64,000 nt of DNA from Bin90 sp965214635 (lineage in GTDB: Bacteria > Chloroflexota > Dehalococcoidia > Lucifugimonadales > JADFKI01), in assembly GCA_965214635.1 (NCBI GenBank), contig OZ243964.1, positions 1,116,001-1,180,000 of the forward strand. Reading direction: 5' to 3'. Numbering within the stretch: position 1 is the first letter of the stretch; each line of letters starts with the position of its first letter. Shown in pieces: positions 14,433 through 23,449 of the stretch. Under the pieces are notes generated by a model. That model was given only the letters and a program-made list of their open reading frames with translations, searched no databases and was not told where the DNA came from. The translations under genes were made by a program, and so were the position numbers.

Positions 14433-16493
14433 ATGCCTGCAACCATGCAAGCACTGAATAAAATTCGAAACATCGGCTTCATCGCACACATCGACGCCGG
14501 TAAAACGACAGTTACTGAGCGTGTGCTGTACTTCACTGGACGCATCCACAAGATTGGCGGCGTAGACGACGGCACGACTGCGATGGACTGGATGGCGCAG
14601 GAACGCGAGCGCGGCATCACCATCACCTCCGCAGCCACCACCACCGAATGGAACGATTACACCATCAACATCATAGACACCCCGGGTCATGTGGACTTCA
14701 CCGCTGAGGTGGAGCGCAGCCTGCGTATCTTGGATGGTGGCGTGGTGGTGTTCGACGCAGTGGCGGGCGTGCAGCCACAGTCCGAAACGGTCTGGCGGCA
14801 GGCGGACAAGTACGATGTGCCGCGCATCTGCTTCGTAAACAAGATGGACCGCGTCGGCGCAGACTTCTACCGCACCATAGATTCCATATCGCACCGGCTG
14901 TCTGCCAACCCTGTCGCTATCCAAATTCCCATGGGGCAAGAGGACGCCTTCCTCGGCGTAATCGACCTCATCGAGGGTAAGGCGTGGACTTGGGAACAGG
15001 AAGGCGTGGAAACTCCTAAGGCAGGCCCAATTCCTGATGAGTTTATCGAGGACTTCACGAACTATCGCGATCAGATGATCGAACGCATCGCCGAAACCGA
15101 TGACGATCTGATGAACAAGTATCTAGAAGATGAGCACATCACCAATCAGGAAATCAAGGACTCTCTGAGAAGGGCGACGATAGGCTACAAGACGGTTCCT
15201 GTGCTGTGTGGCACGGCGCTGCGAACCAAGGGCGTACAACCCCTTATCGACGCCGTATGCGCCTACCTCCCCTCGCCGATGGATGTGGACGCTGTTACGG
15301 GGCAGCACCCCACATCTGGCGAAGCACTGGTGCGCCGCCCCAACCCGGAAGAGCCATTCTCCGCCCTCGCCTTCAAGACGGTGTCTGACCCGTATATCGG
15401 TCGCCTCGTGTATTTCAGGGTGTACTCTGGCACGGCGGCAGCCGGTTCATCCGTGTACAACTCCACTAAACGCCGCCGAGAACGGCTTGGGCGCATCGTT
15501 CAGATGCATGCGCAGCATCGTGAGGATGTTCCCAAAGTGTACGCTGGGCAAATCGCCGCTGCTGTGGGTCTCAAGGATACCGCCACCGGCGACACCATCT
15601 GCATCCAACAGGAACCCATCTTGCTGGAGACCATATCGTTCCCCGAACCCGTCGTCTCGGTCGCTGTTGAGCCGCGCTCGCGCGCCGACCAAGATAAGCT
15701 CTCCGATGCGCTAATCAAGCTTTCGGACGAAGACCCCACCTTCAAGGTGAACTACGACGACGAAACGGGTCAGACGGTGATGTCTGGGATGGGCGAGCTT
15801 CACTTGGAGATACTTGTCGACAGGATGAAGCGCGAGTTCAATGTGGACGGCAATGTGGGCAAGCCGCGTGTGGCATACCGCGAAACCGTCCGCAACCCAT
15901 CGACTGGCATTGGACGATTCGTTCGCCAAACGGGCGGGCGTGGGCAGTTTGGGCATGTGGTCGTGCAAGCCGAACCCGGCGAGCGTGGCTCCGGCGTCCA
16001 GATTGAGGACAAGATAGTCGGCGGCGCTATACCGCGCGAGTTCATCGGGCCAGCCCAAAACGGCATTCGCGAGGCGCTGAACACAGGGCCGCTGTCCGGC
16101 TTCCCCGTCATAGATGTCAAGATAACTTTGGTCGACGGCAGCTACCATGAGGTGGATTCGTCGCAGGTGTCGTTCCAGATAGCAGGCTCTATGGCAGCCA
16201 AAGACGCCATCGCCAGAGCCAAGCCTGTTTTGCTCGAACCTGTGATGAGCCTAGAAGTGGTAACGCCCGGCGAGTTCCTGGGCGAGGTGCTGGGAGACCT
16301 AGGTCGTCGTCGCGCCGCTATTCGAAACATAGAGGGGCAGGGCGACATCCAAGTGGTCAAGGCGAGCCTTCCGCTCGGCGAGAGTTTTGGCTACGCCAAT
16401 GCCATACGCTCCCTCACGCAGGGCCGCGCATCCTACACTATGGAGTTCGACAACTACGAACCAGCGCCCGAAGGCATCCTAGCCGACGCATGA
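14433..16493 (+). CDS. fusA: translation elongation factor G
   Basis: 686 residues when started at the ATG at 14433 (MPATMQAL), which has AAGG 9 nt upstream; the in-frame ATG at 14424 is too close to it. EF-G catalyses GTP-driven translocation and, with ribosome recycling factor, subunit splitting. GTPase motifs are present: AHIDAGKTT (G1), DTPGHVDF (G3) and NKMDR (G4), followed by domains II-V to the C-terminus. The next gene is rpsJ: the tuf gene normally found here in many bacteria is absent. Confidence 0.97.
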   Translation: MPATMQALNKIRNIGFIAHIDAGKTTVTERVLYFTGRIHKIGGVDDGTTAMDWMAQERERGITITSAATTTEWNDYTINIIDTPGHVDFTAEVERSLRILDGGVVVFDAVAGVQPQSETVWRQADKYDVPRICFVNKMDRVGADFYRTIDSISHRLSANPVAIQIPMGQEDAFLGVIDLIEGKAWTWEQEGVETPKAGPIPDEFIEDFTNYRDQMIERIAETDDDLMNKYLEDEHITNQEIKDSLRRATIGYKTVPVLCGTALRTKGVQPLIDAVCAYLPSPMDVDAVTGQHPTSGEALVRRPNPEEPFSALAFKTVSDPYIGRLVYFRVYSGTAAAGSSVYNSTKRRRERLGRIVQMHAQHREDVPKVYAGQIAAAVGLKDTATGDTICIQQEPILLETISFPEPVVSVAVEPRSRADQDKLSDALIKLSDEDPTFKVNYDDETGQTVMSGMGELHLEILVDRMKREFNVDGNVGKPRVAYRETVRNPSTGIGRFVRQTGGRGQFGHVVVQAEPGERGSGVQIEDKIVGGAIPREFIGPAQNGIREALNTGPLSGFPVIDVKITLVDGSYHEVDSSQVSFQIAGSMAAKDAIARAKPVLLEPVMSLEVVTPGEFLGEVLGDLGRRRAAIRNIEGQGDIQVVKASLPLGESFGYANAIRSLTQGRASYTMEFDNYEPAPEGILADA

Positions 16494-16589
16494 GCCGTGT
16501 GAACGGCAGCAGCATATGGGCTTTGCGGCGTAATAAACATTTGTACACACCCGCTGAAAACACTGCATACGGGAGCGGCACAAACGCCA

Positions 16590-16907
16590 ATGGTAACAGT
16601 CAACAGCCAAAAAATACGCATCATCCTAAAAGCGTTTGACCACAAGATGCTCGACCAGTCTGCCGGGCAGATAGTCGATGCGGCAGAGCGCACCGGCGCA
16701 CGCGTATCCGGCCCCATCCCGCTGCCGACCGCCATCAAGCGCTTCTGCGTCATACGCGGCCCGCACATCGATAAGAACTCGCGTGAACACTTTGAACTGC
16801 GCACGCACAACCGCCTCATCGACATCCTAGAACCCACATCCAAGACCATCGACACGCTCACTCGCCTGAATGTGCCCGCAGGCGTCCATATCTCCATAAA
16901 GCTCTAG
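16590..16907 (+). CDS. rpsJ: 30S ribosomal protein S10 (NusE)
   Basis: 105 residues, start ATG with GGAG upstream. Besides its place in the 30S head, S10 is NusE, partner of NusB and NusG in antitermination. Signatures IRIILKAFDHKMLDQS and GPIPLPT are intact. It begins the S10 gene cluster, 96 nt after fusA, with no strong promoter visible in between, so it is probably read through from the str operon. Confidence 0.97.
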   Translation: MVTVNSQKIRIILKAFDHKMLDQSAGQIVDAAERTGARVSGPIPLPTAIKRFCVIRGPHIDKNSREHFELRTHNRLIDILEPTSKTIDTLTRLNVPAGVHISIKL

Positions 16908-16947
16908 TCCATCAAACTTTACCAATCTTACAAAAAGAGACTTTCCA

Positions 16948-17568
16948 ATGCCCATCAACGGACTCATCGGCAAGAAAATAGGCACGACGCAGTTTTTCAA
17001 TCAGGACGGAACGGCTGACTGCGTAACCGCAATTCGGCTCGGTCCCTGCACGGTTACGCAGATAAAGACGCGGGACACGGACGGCTATGACAGTGTGCAG
17101 ATCGGATTCGAGCCGGTCAAGAGCCTCGACAAGCCCCGCACAGGTCATCTGAGTCGTGGCGGCGGCACGCTGTTCCGCCATCTGCGCGAGGTAGCCGCTG
17201 ACGACATCGGCGAAGTTGATGTTGGTCAGTCTGTGGATGTGAGCCTGTTCCAAGCGGGGGATGCCATTCAGATTACCGGCAAGTCCAAGGGGCGCGGCTT
17301 TGCGGGCGGCGTTCGCCGATACAACTTCCGCGGCGGCCCGAAGACGCACGGTCAGTCCGACCGCCATCGCGCACCCGGCTCGGTGGGAGCAGGCAGCACG
17401 CCAGGCCGCGTCATCAAGGGGCTGAGGATGGCGGGGCATATGGGCGATGCCAAAGTTACGCAGCGCGGCCTGAAGGTGGTTCTCGCTGACCCCGACCGAA
17501 ACCTGCTCTTGGTCAAGGGCAGCGTCCCGGGCGCCCGCAACTCTCTGCTCATCGTCAACAAAGCCTGA
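16948..17568 (+). CDS. rplC: 50S ribosomal protein L3
   Basis: 206 residues. L3 binds near the 3' end of 23S rRNA and reaches toward the peptidyl transferase centre. The family motifs GKKIGTTQFF, GKGRGFAGGVRRYNFRGGP-like segment and HGQSDRHRAPGSVG are clear. An unusually long 174-nt gap separates it from rplD. Confidence 0.97.
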   Translation: MPINGLIGKKIGTTQFFNQDGTADCVTAIRLGPCTVTQIKTRDTDGYDSVQIGFEPVKSLDKPRTGHLSRGGGTLFRHLREVAADDIGEVDVGQSVDVSLFQAGDAIQITGKSKGRGFAGGVRRYNFRGGPKTHGQSDRHRAPGSVGAGSTPGRVIKGLRMAGHMGDAKVTQRGLKVVLADPDRNLLLVKGSVPGARNSLLIVNKA

Positions 17569-17653
17569 TGTAATCCCCCATCCGATAGCATTTCTAGCAC
17601 TTTTGCGAAAATACTATACCTATACCGCTCAAATGAGTATAATTCAAAAATGC

Positions 17654-17672
17654 GCTTGAAAAATATTCAAGC
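17654..17672 (+). promoter_or_regulatory. hairpin in the rplC-rplD gap
   Basis: GCTTGAA and TTCAAGC (17654-17660, 17666-17672) form a perfect 7-bp stem with a 5-nt loop, 71 nt upstream of rplD. A TATAAT sequence at about 17635 lies just before it but lacks a good -35 box. In E. coli L4 regulates its operon through a hairpin leader; whether this one does so is not shown. Confidence 0.3.
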
Positions 17673-17742
17673 ATGTGCGGCAAAATGGCTGGCGAACTAA
17701 TCCAATCGCCAAGCCCCGCATTTCACGATTAAGGACGAGACA

Positions 17743-18429
17743 TTGAAACTCGAAGTCCGAAACATACGAGGCGCAGTGCTGACCAGCATAGATGTGCGCG
17801 ACGATGTGTTCGCTGCGCCGATGAATGTGGCGCTGCTGCACCAAGTGGTCGTGGGTCAGCTTGCCAACAAGCGGCAAGGCACGGCGAAGGTCAAGACGCG
17901 CTCCGAAGTGTCCGGTGGGGGCGCAAAGCCGCGCCCGCAGAAGTACACGGGCAGGGCGCGACAAGGCTCTATCCGGTCGCCGCAGTGGCGCGGCGGTGGC
18001 GTGGTCTTCGGTCCCACACCGCGGAGCTATCGGCAGCGCACGCCAAAGCGTATGAAGCGTCAAGCCATCCGCATGACCCTGTCCGACAAGGCGCGCGAAA
18101 ATCGCCTCGTGGTCGTGGACAGCCTCGACATTCCCCAAGTCAAGACGCGTGCGATGGTGCAGGTGCTGCGTTCGCTCAACATAGACGGCTCTGCGCTGCT
18201 CGTGAGCGACGGCGCTGCGCCCGATACGATGCGCGCCGCCCGTAACATCCCCAAAATTCGCACGCTGCCGGTTGACCTGCTCAACCCGCTGGATGTTCTG
18301 AACGCAAACAAGGTAGTGATAACACTGGACGCCGTGCGAAAAGCCGAGCAGCTCTGGGGCGGGAAGTTCGCCCGCCAAAAGACCGAAGCCGAGCAGACAG
18401 CCGCCGTCCACAGCACGGAGACCGAATAA
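17743..18429 (+). CDS. rplD: 50S ribosomal protein L4
   Basis: 228 residues from a TTG start preceded by AAGGACGAGA. L4 lines the exit tunnel and in many bacteria also represses its own operon. The long loop rich in basic residues (GGGAKPRPQKYTGRARQGS) and WRGGGVVFGP identify it. The stop overlaps the rplW start by one base. The C-terminus has a short Glu/Thr-rich extension. Confidence 0.96.
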   Translation: MKLEVRNIRGAVLTSIDVRDDVFAAPMNVALLHQVVVGQLANKRQGTAKVKTRSEVSGGGAKPRPQKYTGRARQGSIRSPQWRGGGVVFGPTPRSYRQRTPKRMKRQAIRMTLSDKARENRLVVVDSLDIPQVKTRAMVQVLRSLNIDGSALLVSDGAAPDTMRAARNIPKIRTLPVDLLNPLDVLNANKVVITLDAVRKAEQLWGGKFARQKTEAEQTAAVHSTETE

Positions 18430-18719
18430 TGGACCTGCATCCCTACGAAATTCTCCGAAGACCCGTCGTAACCGAGAAGAGCACCGACCTCCAAGACGAG
18501 GGGCGGTATGTGTTCGAGGTTGCGCGATCCGCAACCAAGCACCAGATTAAGTGGGCGGTCGAGCAGGCTTTCGATGTTCGAGTAACCAAAGTCAACACCA
18601 TGAACAAGCCGGGCAAAGTGAAGCGCTACGGCCCGCGCCTTTCGCGCCAGAAGGCTATCAAGAAAGCCATCGTAACGCTTGCCCCCGGCGACAGCATTAC
18701 CATATTCGAGGGCGTGTAA
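18429..18719 (+). CDS. rplW: 50S ribosomal protein L23
   Basis: 96 residues. L23 sits at the tunnel exit and is the docking point for signal recognition particle and trigger factor. Motifs ILRRPVVTEKST and FEVARSATKHQIKWAVEQAF are typical. It overlaps rplD by one base and is followed by rplB after one base. Confidence 0.96.
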   Translation: MDLHPYEILRRPVVTEKSTDLQDEGRYVFEVARSATKHQIKWAVEQAFDVRVTKVNTMNKPGKVKRYGPRLSRQKAIKKAIVTLAPGDSITIFEGV

Positions 18720-18720
18720 T

Positions 18721-19554
18721 ATGCCACTGCGAGCCTTGAACCCACGAACTCCCGGACAGCGCGGCGCAGTGTTGCCGACATCCGAAGAGATAACCACACG
18801 CAATCCGAAGAAGTCGCTTTTGCGCCCGATGAAAAAGCGCGCAGGCCGCAACTCTTCCGGTCGCATCACCGTGCGGCACCGTGGCGGCGGGCACAAGCGC
18901 CGCTACCGCGTCATCGACTTCAAGCGCGACAAGCACGGCATCCCGGGCGAAGTTACCTCTATCGAGTATGACCCGAACCGCTCGGCGCGCATCGCACTCA
19001 TCAAGTACCCGGACGGCGAATGGCGCTACATCCTTGCCCCGGACGGGCTTGTGGTTGGCGACAAGATAGAGTCCGGCGACAGCGCAGAGCCGCGCGTAGG
19101 CAATGCGTTGCCGCTGCGCTCCATACGCGAGGGCACGCAGGTTCACAACATAGAAATGCAGGTCGGGCGCGGCGGTCAGCTGGTTCGCAGCGCCGGCGGC
19201 TCGGCTCAGCTTCTTGCGAAAGAGGGCAAGTACGCCCTGCTGCGCCTGCCCTCGGGCGAAATGCGGAATGTGCTCAGCGCTTGCATGGCGACCATCGGGC
19301 AGGTGAGCAACCTTGACCACAAGAATGTGAAGCTCGGCAAGGCGGGGCGCAGGCGCAACATGGGTTGGCGCCCGCAGGTGCGCGGCTCGGTGATGTCCCC
19401 GCGCGACCATCCGCACGGCGGCGGCGAAGGGCGCTCCCCCATCGGTATGCCCGGCCCCAAAACCCCTTGGGGCAAGCCTGCACTCGGATACCGCACCCGC
19501 AAGAAGAAGAAGCCGTCCGACAAGTTCATCGTCCGCCGTCGCTTCAAGAAGTAG
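18721..19554 (+). CDS. rplB: 50S ribosomal protein L2
   Basis: 277 residues, start ATG at 18721 one base after rplW; a longer open frame upstream is only an extension into rplW. L2 is needed for subunit joining and peptidyl transfer. Conserved HRGGGHKRRYRVIDFKR near residue 55 and the C-terminal SPRDHPHGGGEGRSPIGMPG loop with its functional His are intact. Confidence 0.98.
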   Translation: MPLRALNPRTPGQRGAVLPTSEEITTRNPKKSLLRPMKKRAGRNSSGRITVRHRGGGHKRRYRVIDFKRDKHGIPGEVTSIEYDPNRSARIALIKYPDGEWRYILAPDGLVVGDKIESGDSAEPRVGNALPLRSIREGTQVHNIEMQVGRGGQLVRSAGGSAQLLAKEGKYALLRLPSGEMRNVLSACMATIGQVSNLDHKNVKLGKAGRRRNMGWRPQVRGSVMSPRDHPHGGGEGRSPIGMPGPKTPWGKPALGYRTRKKKKPSDKFIVRRRFKK

Positions 19555-19616
19555 GCGGAGAAGTCTGTCAGTCGGTTGTTTAGTGGCGTATTATTCAGGC
19601 GTAGAGGAAAAGGGAA

Positions 19617-19901
19617 ATGTCTAGGTCTATCAAGAAGGGACCGTATGTGCATCCCAAGCTTGCGAAGAAGGTAACGGCGGTTCAGAACAGCCGCAGTCGC
19701 ACTATCATTCGCACATGGTCGCGCGCATCCACGATTATGCCGGATATGCTGGGGCTGACCATCGCCGTCCACGATGGCAGGCGGCATGTGCCGCTGTTCA
19801 TCACGGAGAACATGGTCGGGCACAAGCTGGGCGAATTCGCCCCAACGCGCACATTCCGCGGGCACATATCCCGCTCCGAGCGCACAACCCGAGCGCGCTA
19901 G
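19617..19901 (+). CDS. rpsS: 30S ribosomal protein S19
   Basis: 94 residues. S19 forms a complex with S13 in the 30S head and contacts the A-site tRNA. The signature begins MSRSIKKGPYVHPKL, followed by SRTIIRTWSRASTI and GHKLGEFAPTRTFRGH. Ribosome site GAGGAAAAGGG precedes the ATG. Confidence 0.97.
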   Translation: MSRSIKKGPYVHPKLAKKVTAVQNSRSRTIIRTWSRASTIMPDMLGLTIAVHDGRRHVPLFITENMVGHKLGEFAPTRTFRGHISRSERTTRAR

Positions 19902-19956
19902 CACACACCTGACGGGAAGTCGTCCTCTACATATAAACATATCAGCGAGTCAAACA

Positions 19957-20298
19957 ATGCCGGTCAGAGCAGTAGCTTCGAACACAGGTTACTCAGTCAA
20001 AAAGGTAAAGCCCATCATCGACATGGTGCGTGGGATGAAGGTGGAGGAGGCGCTGGACGCCTTGCAGTTTCTGCCCTCTCCGATTGCTGCGCAAGTCGCC
20101 AAAGTGGTGCGCTCGGCAGCTGCGAATGCTGAAAACGAGCTTTTGGCGAGCAGCGATACCCTGCGTATCATCGAAATCTATGCCAACGAGGGGCCGCGCG
20201 TCAAACGCTTTCGGGCGCGGGCACGCGGGCGCATCGCTAGCATAATACGGCGCAGCAGCCATATAACCGTAGTAGTGGACGAGGAGGATGACGCCTAG
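19957..20298 (+). CDS. rplV: 50S ribosomal protein L22
   Basis: 113 residues from ATG at 19957. L22 lines the exit tunnel; its beta-hairpin loop is seen as GPRVKRFRARARGRIASI. The frame is open further upstream into rpsS, but the family starts at MPVRAVA. The stop codon shares its last base with the GTG start of rpsC. Confidence 0.95.
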   Translation: MPVRAVASNTGYSVKKVKPIIDMVRGMKVEEALDALQFLPSPIAAQVAKVVRSAAANAENELLASSDTLRIIEIYANEGPRVKRFRARARGRIASIIRRSSHITVVVDEEDDA

Positions 20299-21101
20299 TG
20301 GCACAGAAAACGCATCCCATCGGATTTCGGCTTGGCATCGTCAAGGACTGGCAGTCGCGCTGGTTCGCAGCGAGCGCCGAAGAGTATCGCGCACTCGTGA
20401 AAGAAGACCTAGAGGTACGCAACCTCATCATCAACCGATACCCCGATGCCGGCATCTCCAAGGTGGAGATAGAGCGAGGCAACGATGTCATCATTACCGT
20501 CCATACGGCGCGCCCGGGCATCGTCATTGGTCGCGGCGGGCAGCGTGTGGAGGAGCTTCGCAAACAGGTAGAAGCTAGGATGAGAAAGCGCGCACGCCTC
20601 AATGTGCAAGAAATCCGACAACCCGAACTTGACGCCTATCTCGTGGCGCGCAATGTTGCCGAGCAGCTGGAACGCCGCATCGCGTTCCGCCGCGCCATAC
20701 GCCAAACGGTGATGCGGACGATGCAGGCAGGCGCAGAGGGCATCAAGATTCTTGTGTCAGGCAGGCTCGGCGGGGCAGACATCGCGCGCCGAGAAAAGGC
20801 TATGGAAGGGCGTGTCCCACTGCACACCCTGCGCGCGGACATAGACTACTCCATTGTCGAAGCCGCAACCGAATTCGGGCGCATCGGCGTCAAGGTGTGG
20901 ATTTACAAGGGCGACATCGTGCCCGAACCGAAAGAGCGACCACAGGCAGAAGCCATACCCGAACACACCCCTCCCATAGAGGTAACGATACCCGCAAGCG
21001 CATCGTCCGAACCGACGCCCGACCCCAACCCTGCGCCTGCACCCGCAGCGCCGACAGCACCCCCGTCGGAGGCAAACAATGCTCCAACCCAAACGAGTTA
21101 A
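20298..21101 (+). CDS. rpsC: 30S ribosomal protein S3 with Pro/Ala-rich tail
   Basis: 267 residues from GTG. S3 is at the mRNA entry site and has helicase activity on incoming mRNA with S4. The KH domain (GRGGQRVEELRKQVEARM) and the C-terminal domain (GRLGGADIARREKAMEGRVPLHTLRADIDY-like core) are complete. About 50 residues after the normal end are Pro/Ala/Glu-rich and probably disordered; E. coli S3 is 233 residues. The rplP start lies inside this tail, with 23 nt of overlap. Confidence 0.96.
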   Translation: MAQKTHPIGFRLGIVKDWQSRWFAASAEEYRALVKEDLEVRNLIINRYPDAGISKVEIERGNDVIITVHTARPGIVIGRGGQRVEELRKQVEARMRKRARLNVQEIRQPELDAYLVARNVAEQLERRIAFRRAIRQTVMRTMQAGAEGIKILVSGRLGGADIARREKAMEGRVPLHTLRADIDYSIVEAATEFGRIGVKVWIYKGDIVPEPKERPQAEAIPEHTPPIEVTIPASASSEPTPDPNPAPAPAAPTAPPSEANNAPTQTS

Positions 21102-21492
21102 GTACCGCAACCACCATCGCGGCCGACGCAAAGGTCTTGCTGTGGCAGGCAGTACGATGAACTTTGGCGAATTCGGCATCAAGTCCACCGAAGCCGCTTG
21201 GGTAACATCGAATCAGATAGAAGCCGCACGCCGCGCAATGACTCGCTATGCCCGCAGGGGCGGCAAGATCTGGATTCGCATCTTCCCGGACAAGTCGGTA
21301 ACTGCGCGCGCCGCCGAAACCCGCATGGGCAGCGGCAAGGGCGCCGTGGACCACTGGGTCGCCGTGGTCAAGCCCGGACGCGTGCTCTTCGAGATAGCCG
21401 GCATCCCCGAAGACACCGCCAAAGAAGCGCTGCGCCTAGCGGCGTCCAAGCTGCCGATGGGCACGACTATCGTTACCCGCCAAACCCTGTGA
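21079..21492 (+). CDS. rplP: 50S ribosomal protein L16
   Basis: 137 residues. L16 contacts A-site tRNA near the peptidyl transferase centre. It begins MLQPKRVKYRNHHRGRRKGL, the family signature, and continues with RYARRGGKIWIRIFPDKSV and MGSGKGAVDHWVAVVKPG. It overlaps the end of rpsC by 23 nt, suggesting coupled translation. Confidence 0.97.
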   Translation: MLQPKRVKYRNHHRGRRKGLAVAGSTMNFGEFGIKSTEAAWVTSNQIEAARRAMTRYARRGGKIWIRIFPDKSVTARAAETRMGSGKGAVDHWVAVVKPGRVLFEIAGIPEDTAKEALRLAASKLPMGTTIVTRQTL

Positions 21493-21511
21493 TTAGGAAC
21501 TAGGCTCTGAA

Positions 21512-21715
21512 ATGGAAATAGACGACATCCGAACTTTCACCGACGACGAGCTTCTCAGCGAGCTTGACGACACGCACCGAGAACTGATGAACCTCAGGTT
21601 TCGCGCCGCCACGATGCAGCTCTCCAACATGAACGAAATCCGCAGGGCGCGCAAGCGAATAGCGCGCATCAACACCGTCATCCGAGAAAGGGAACTTGCC
21701 GCAGGCATACTATGA
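21512..21715 (+). CDS. rpmC: 50S ribosomal protein L29
   Basis: 67 residues. L29 lies near the tunnel exit beside L23. The helical-hairpin signature LDDTHRELMNLRFRAATMQL followed by RRARKRIARINTVIRER is typical. Its last four bases overlap the rpsQ start (ATGA). Confidence 0.94.
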   Translation: MEIDDIRTFTDDELLSELDDTHRELMNLRFRAATMQLSNMNEIRRARKRIARINTVIRERELAAGIL

Positions 21716-22068
21716 GCTACGAAAGGCGCAAAGTGCGCGTGGGCAAAGTCGTCAGCGACAAGATGGACAAGTCCGTCGTGGTCGTAGTCGAGTGGCGCCG
21801 CGCACATCGCATCTACACCAAACCCGTGAAACGGCAGACGCGATTCATCGCGCACGATCCCGACAACCGCTGTAGGCTCGGCGACCTCGTTCGCATCCGT
21901 GAGTGCCGCCCGCTCTCGAAGAACAAGCGCTGGCGCATCGACGCCATACTGCAAAGCGAAGACATCGCCGAAATCCAGCCGCAAGACATAGCGCTCGAAG
22001 ACGAGTCCGTGCTCTCGGCGCAAGCCACATCTGAGGCGCAGGCGTCCGCCGCATCGGAGGCGAACTAA
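21712..22068 (+). CDS. rpsQ: 30S ribosomal protein S17 with C-terminal extension
   Basis: 118 residues, against about 84-90 usually. The OB-fold core is standard (VGKVVSDKMDKSVVVVVEW, KRQTRFIAHDPDNRCRLGD, IRECRPLSKNKRWRI). The last 30 residues are Glu/Ala/Ser-rich (ALEDESVLSAQATSEAQAS) and probably disordered. Coupled to rpmC by a 4-nt overlap. Confidence 0.95.
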   Translation: MSYERRKVRVGKVVSDKMDKSVVVVVEWRRAHRIYTKPVKRQTRFIAHDPDNRCRLGDLVRIRECRPLSKNKRWRIDAILQSEDIAEIQPQDIALEDESVLSAQATSEAQASAASEAN

Positions 22069-22069
22069 C

Positions 22070-22438
22070 ATGATCCAGATATACTCCCGCCTCAAGGTCG
22101 CCGACAACTCCGGCGCAAAGACGATAAGCTGCATCGGGATTCCCGGCGGCAGCGGCAGGCAGTACGCTTGGCTCGGCGACATCGTCGTGGCATCGGTCAA
22201 GGAAGCGGCGCCCGCTGCGAATGTCCGCAAGGGCGAGGTGGTCAAAGCCGTCATAGTGCGCACAAGCAAGAGCCACCGCAGGCCGGACGGCTCGCACATC
22301 CGCTTCGACGACAACGCCGCCGTGCTAGTCAACGATGACCAACTCCCGCGAGGCACGCGCATATTCGGCCCCGTCGCACGCGAACTGCGCGACAAGAACT
22401 TCATGCGCATCGTGTCCCTCGCCCCGGAGGTGCTGTAA
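22070..22438 (+). CDS. rplN: 50S ribosomal protein L14
   Basis: 122 residues, standard length. L14 forms an intersubunit bridge and is the docking site for the silencing factor RsfS. Signatures SRLKVADNSGAKTISCI, RKGEVVKAVIVRT and IRFDDNAAVLVNDD are intact. Starts one base after rpsQ; its stop overlaps rplX by one base. Confidence 0.97.
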   Translation: MIQIYSRLKVADNSGAKTISCIGIPGGSGRQYAWLGDIVVASVKEAAPAANVRKGEVVKAVIVRTSKSHRRPDGSHIRFDDNAAVLVNDDQLPRGTRIFGPVARELRDKNFMRIVSLAPEVL

Positions 22439-22749
22439 TGCGACTCCAACCCAACGACACCGTTATCGTCATCAAGGGGCGCGACCGCGGCAAAACAGGG
22501 CGCATCCAGCAGATATTTCCAAAGCAGAACACCGCCCTAGTGGAAGGCATCAACATCGTCATGCGGCACACCCAGCCGTCTCAAGGCGTCCGACAGGGCG
22601 GCATCATCCAGAAAGAGATGCCCATCCGCGCCTCGAACCTGATGCTCATCTGCCCCACGACGAACAAGCCGACGCGCATCGGCTACACCCGCCTCGCCGA
22701 TGGCAGCAACGCCCGCGTGTCCAAGAAAAGCGGAGAGATAATAGAGTGA
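22438..22749 (+). CDS. rplX: 50S ribosomal protein L24
   Basis: 103 residues. L24 is an assembly initiator for the large subunit. The KOW motif (NDTVIVIKGRDRGKTGRIQQ) is at the N-terminus. A 4-nt overlap joins it to the GTG start of rplE. Confidence 0.95.
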   Translation: MRLQPNDTVIVIKGRDRGKTGRIQQIFPKQNTALVEGINIVMRHTQPSQGVRQGGIIQKEMPIRASNLMLICPTTNKPTRIGYTRLADGSNARVSKKSGEIIE

Positions 22750-23381
22750 CTACTGAGCAGAGGCAAGGCGGACGCCGCAGGCGCAACCGCAACCAAAAAC
22801 CCGAGACGCCGCGACAGACGCCCCGTATGCTGGACAAGATACGCAATGAGGTCGCTCCCGTGATGATACAGGAGTTCGGCTACACCAGCCCGATGCAGGT
22901 GCCGCGCCTGAGCAAGGTAACGCTCAACATCGGACTGGGCGAAGCGCTCACCAATGCGCGCGCGCTTGAAGCCGCCACGCGCGACTTGACCGCCATAAGC
23001 GGGCAGAAGCCGATTACTACGCGCGCCAAGAAGTCCATTGCGGGCTTCAAGATACGCGAGGGCATGGCAATCGGCGTCAGTGTTACGCTCCGAAGCCGCC
23101 GCATGTATGAGTTCGTAGACCGTCTCATCAGCTCGTCGCTGCCGAGAATCCGAGACTTCCAAGGCGTCTCGCGCAACGCATTCGACGGGCGCGGCAACTA
23201 CTCGCTCGGCATCCGCGAGCAGGTCATCTTTCCTGAAATAGACTACAATTCCATAGACCGTATGCGCGGCTTGCAGGTGGTCATAGTAACCACTGCGCCC
23301 ACCGATGCTGAGGGGCTGCGCCTGCTAGAATTGATGGGCATGCCCTTCGCCCGCCCGAACGCAGACCGCCGTGCAGCCTAA
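22746..23381 (+). CDS. rplE: 50S ribosomal protein L5 with basic N-terminal extension
   Basis: 211 residues from the GTG at 22746, which overlaps the rplX stop. L5 binds 5S rRNA and touches P-site tRNA. The core starts at MLDKIRNEV and shows VPRLSKVTLNIGLGEA, GQKPITTRAKKSIAGFK, DFQGVSRNAFDGRGNYSLG and EQVIFPEIDY. About 28 residues before the core are Arg/Gln/Asn-rich. A start at MLDKI (about 22827) is possible, but the overlapping GTG fits the tight gene packing. Confidence 0.93.
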   Translation: MTTEQRQGGRRRRNRNQKPETPRQTPRMLDKIRNEVAPVMIQEFGYTSPMQVPRLSKVTLNIGLGEALTNARALEAATRDLTAISGQKPITTRAKKSIAGFKIREGMAIGVSVTLRSRRMYEFVDRLISSSLPRIRDFQGVSRNAFDGRGNYSLGIREQVIFPEIDYNSIDRMRGLQVVIVTTAPTDAEGLRLLELMGMPFARPNADRRAA

Positions 23382-23449
23382 CTCTCCCACTAGGCTCTCC
23401 GCGAACTGCTGTACAGGGATGAGATGCAGAGAACGACAAGGAACGAAAT

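Noticed and set aside
17644..18896. Long open frames on the strand opposite rplD, rplW and rplB
   Set aside because: They are antisense shadows of GC-rich ribosomal protein genes, have no family motifs and no ribosome sites.
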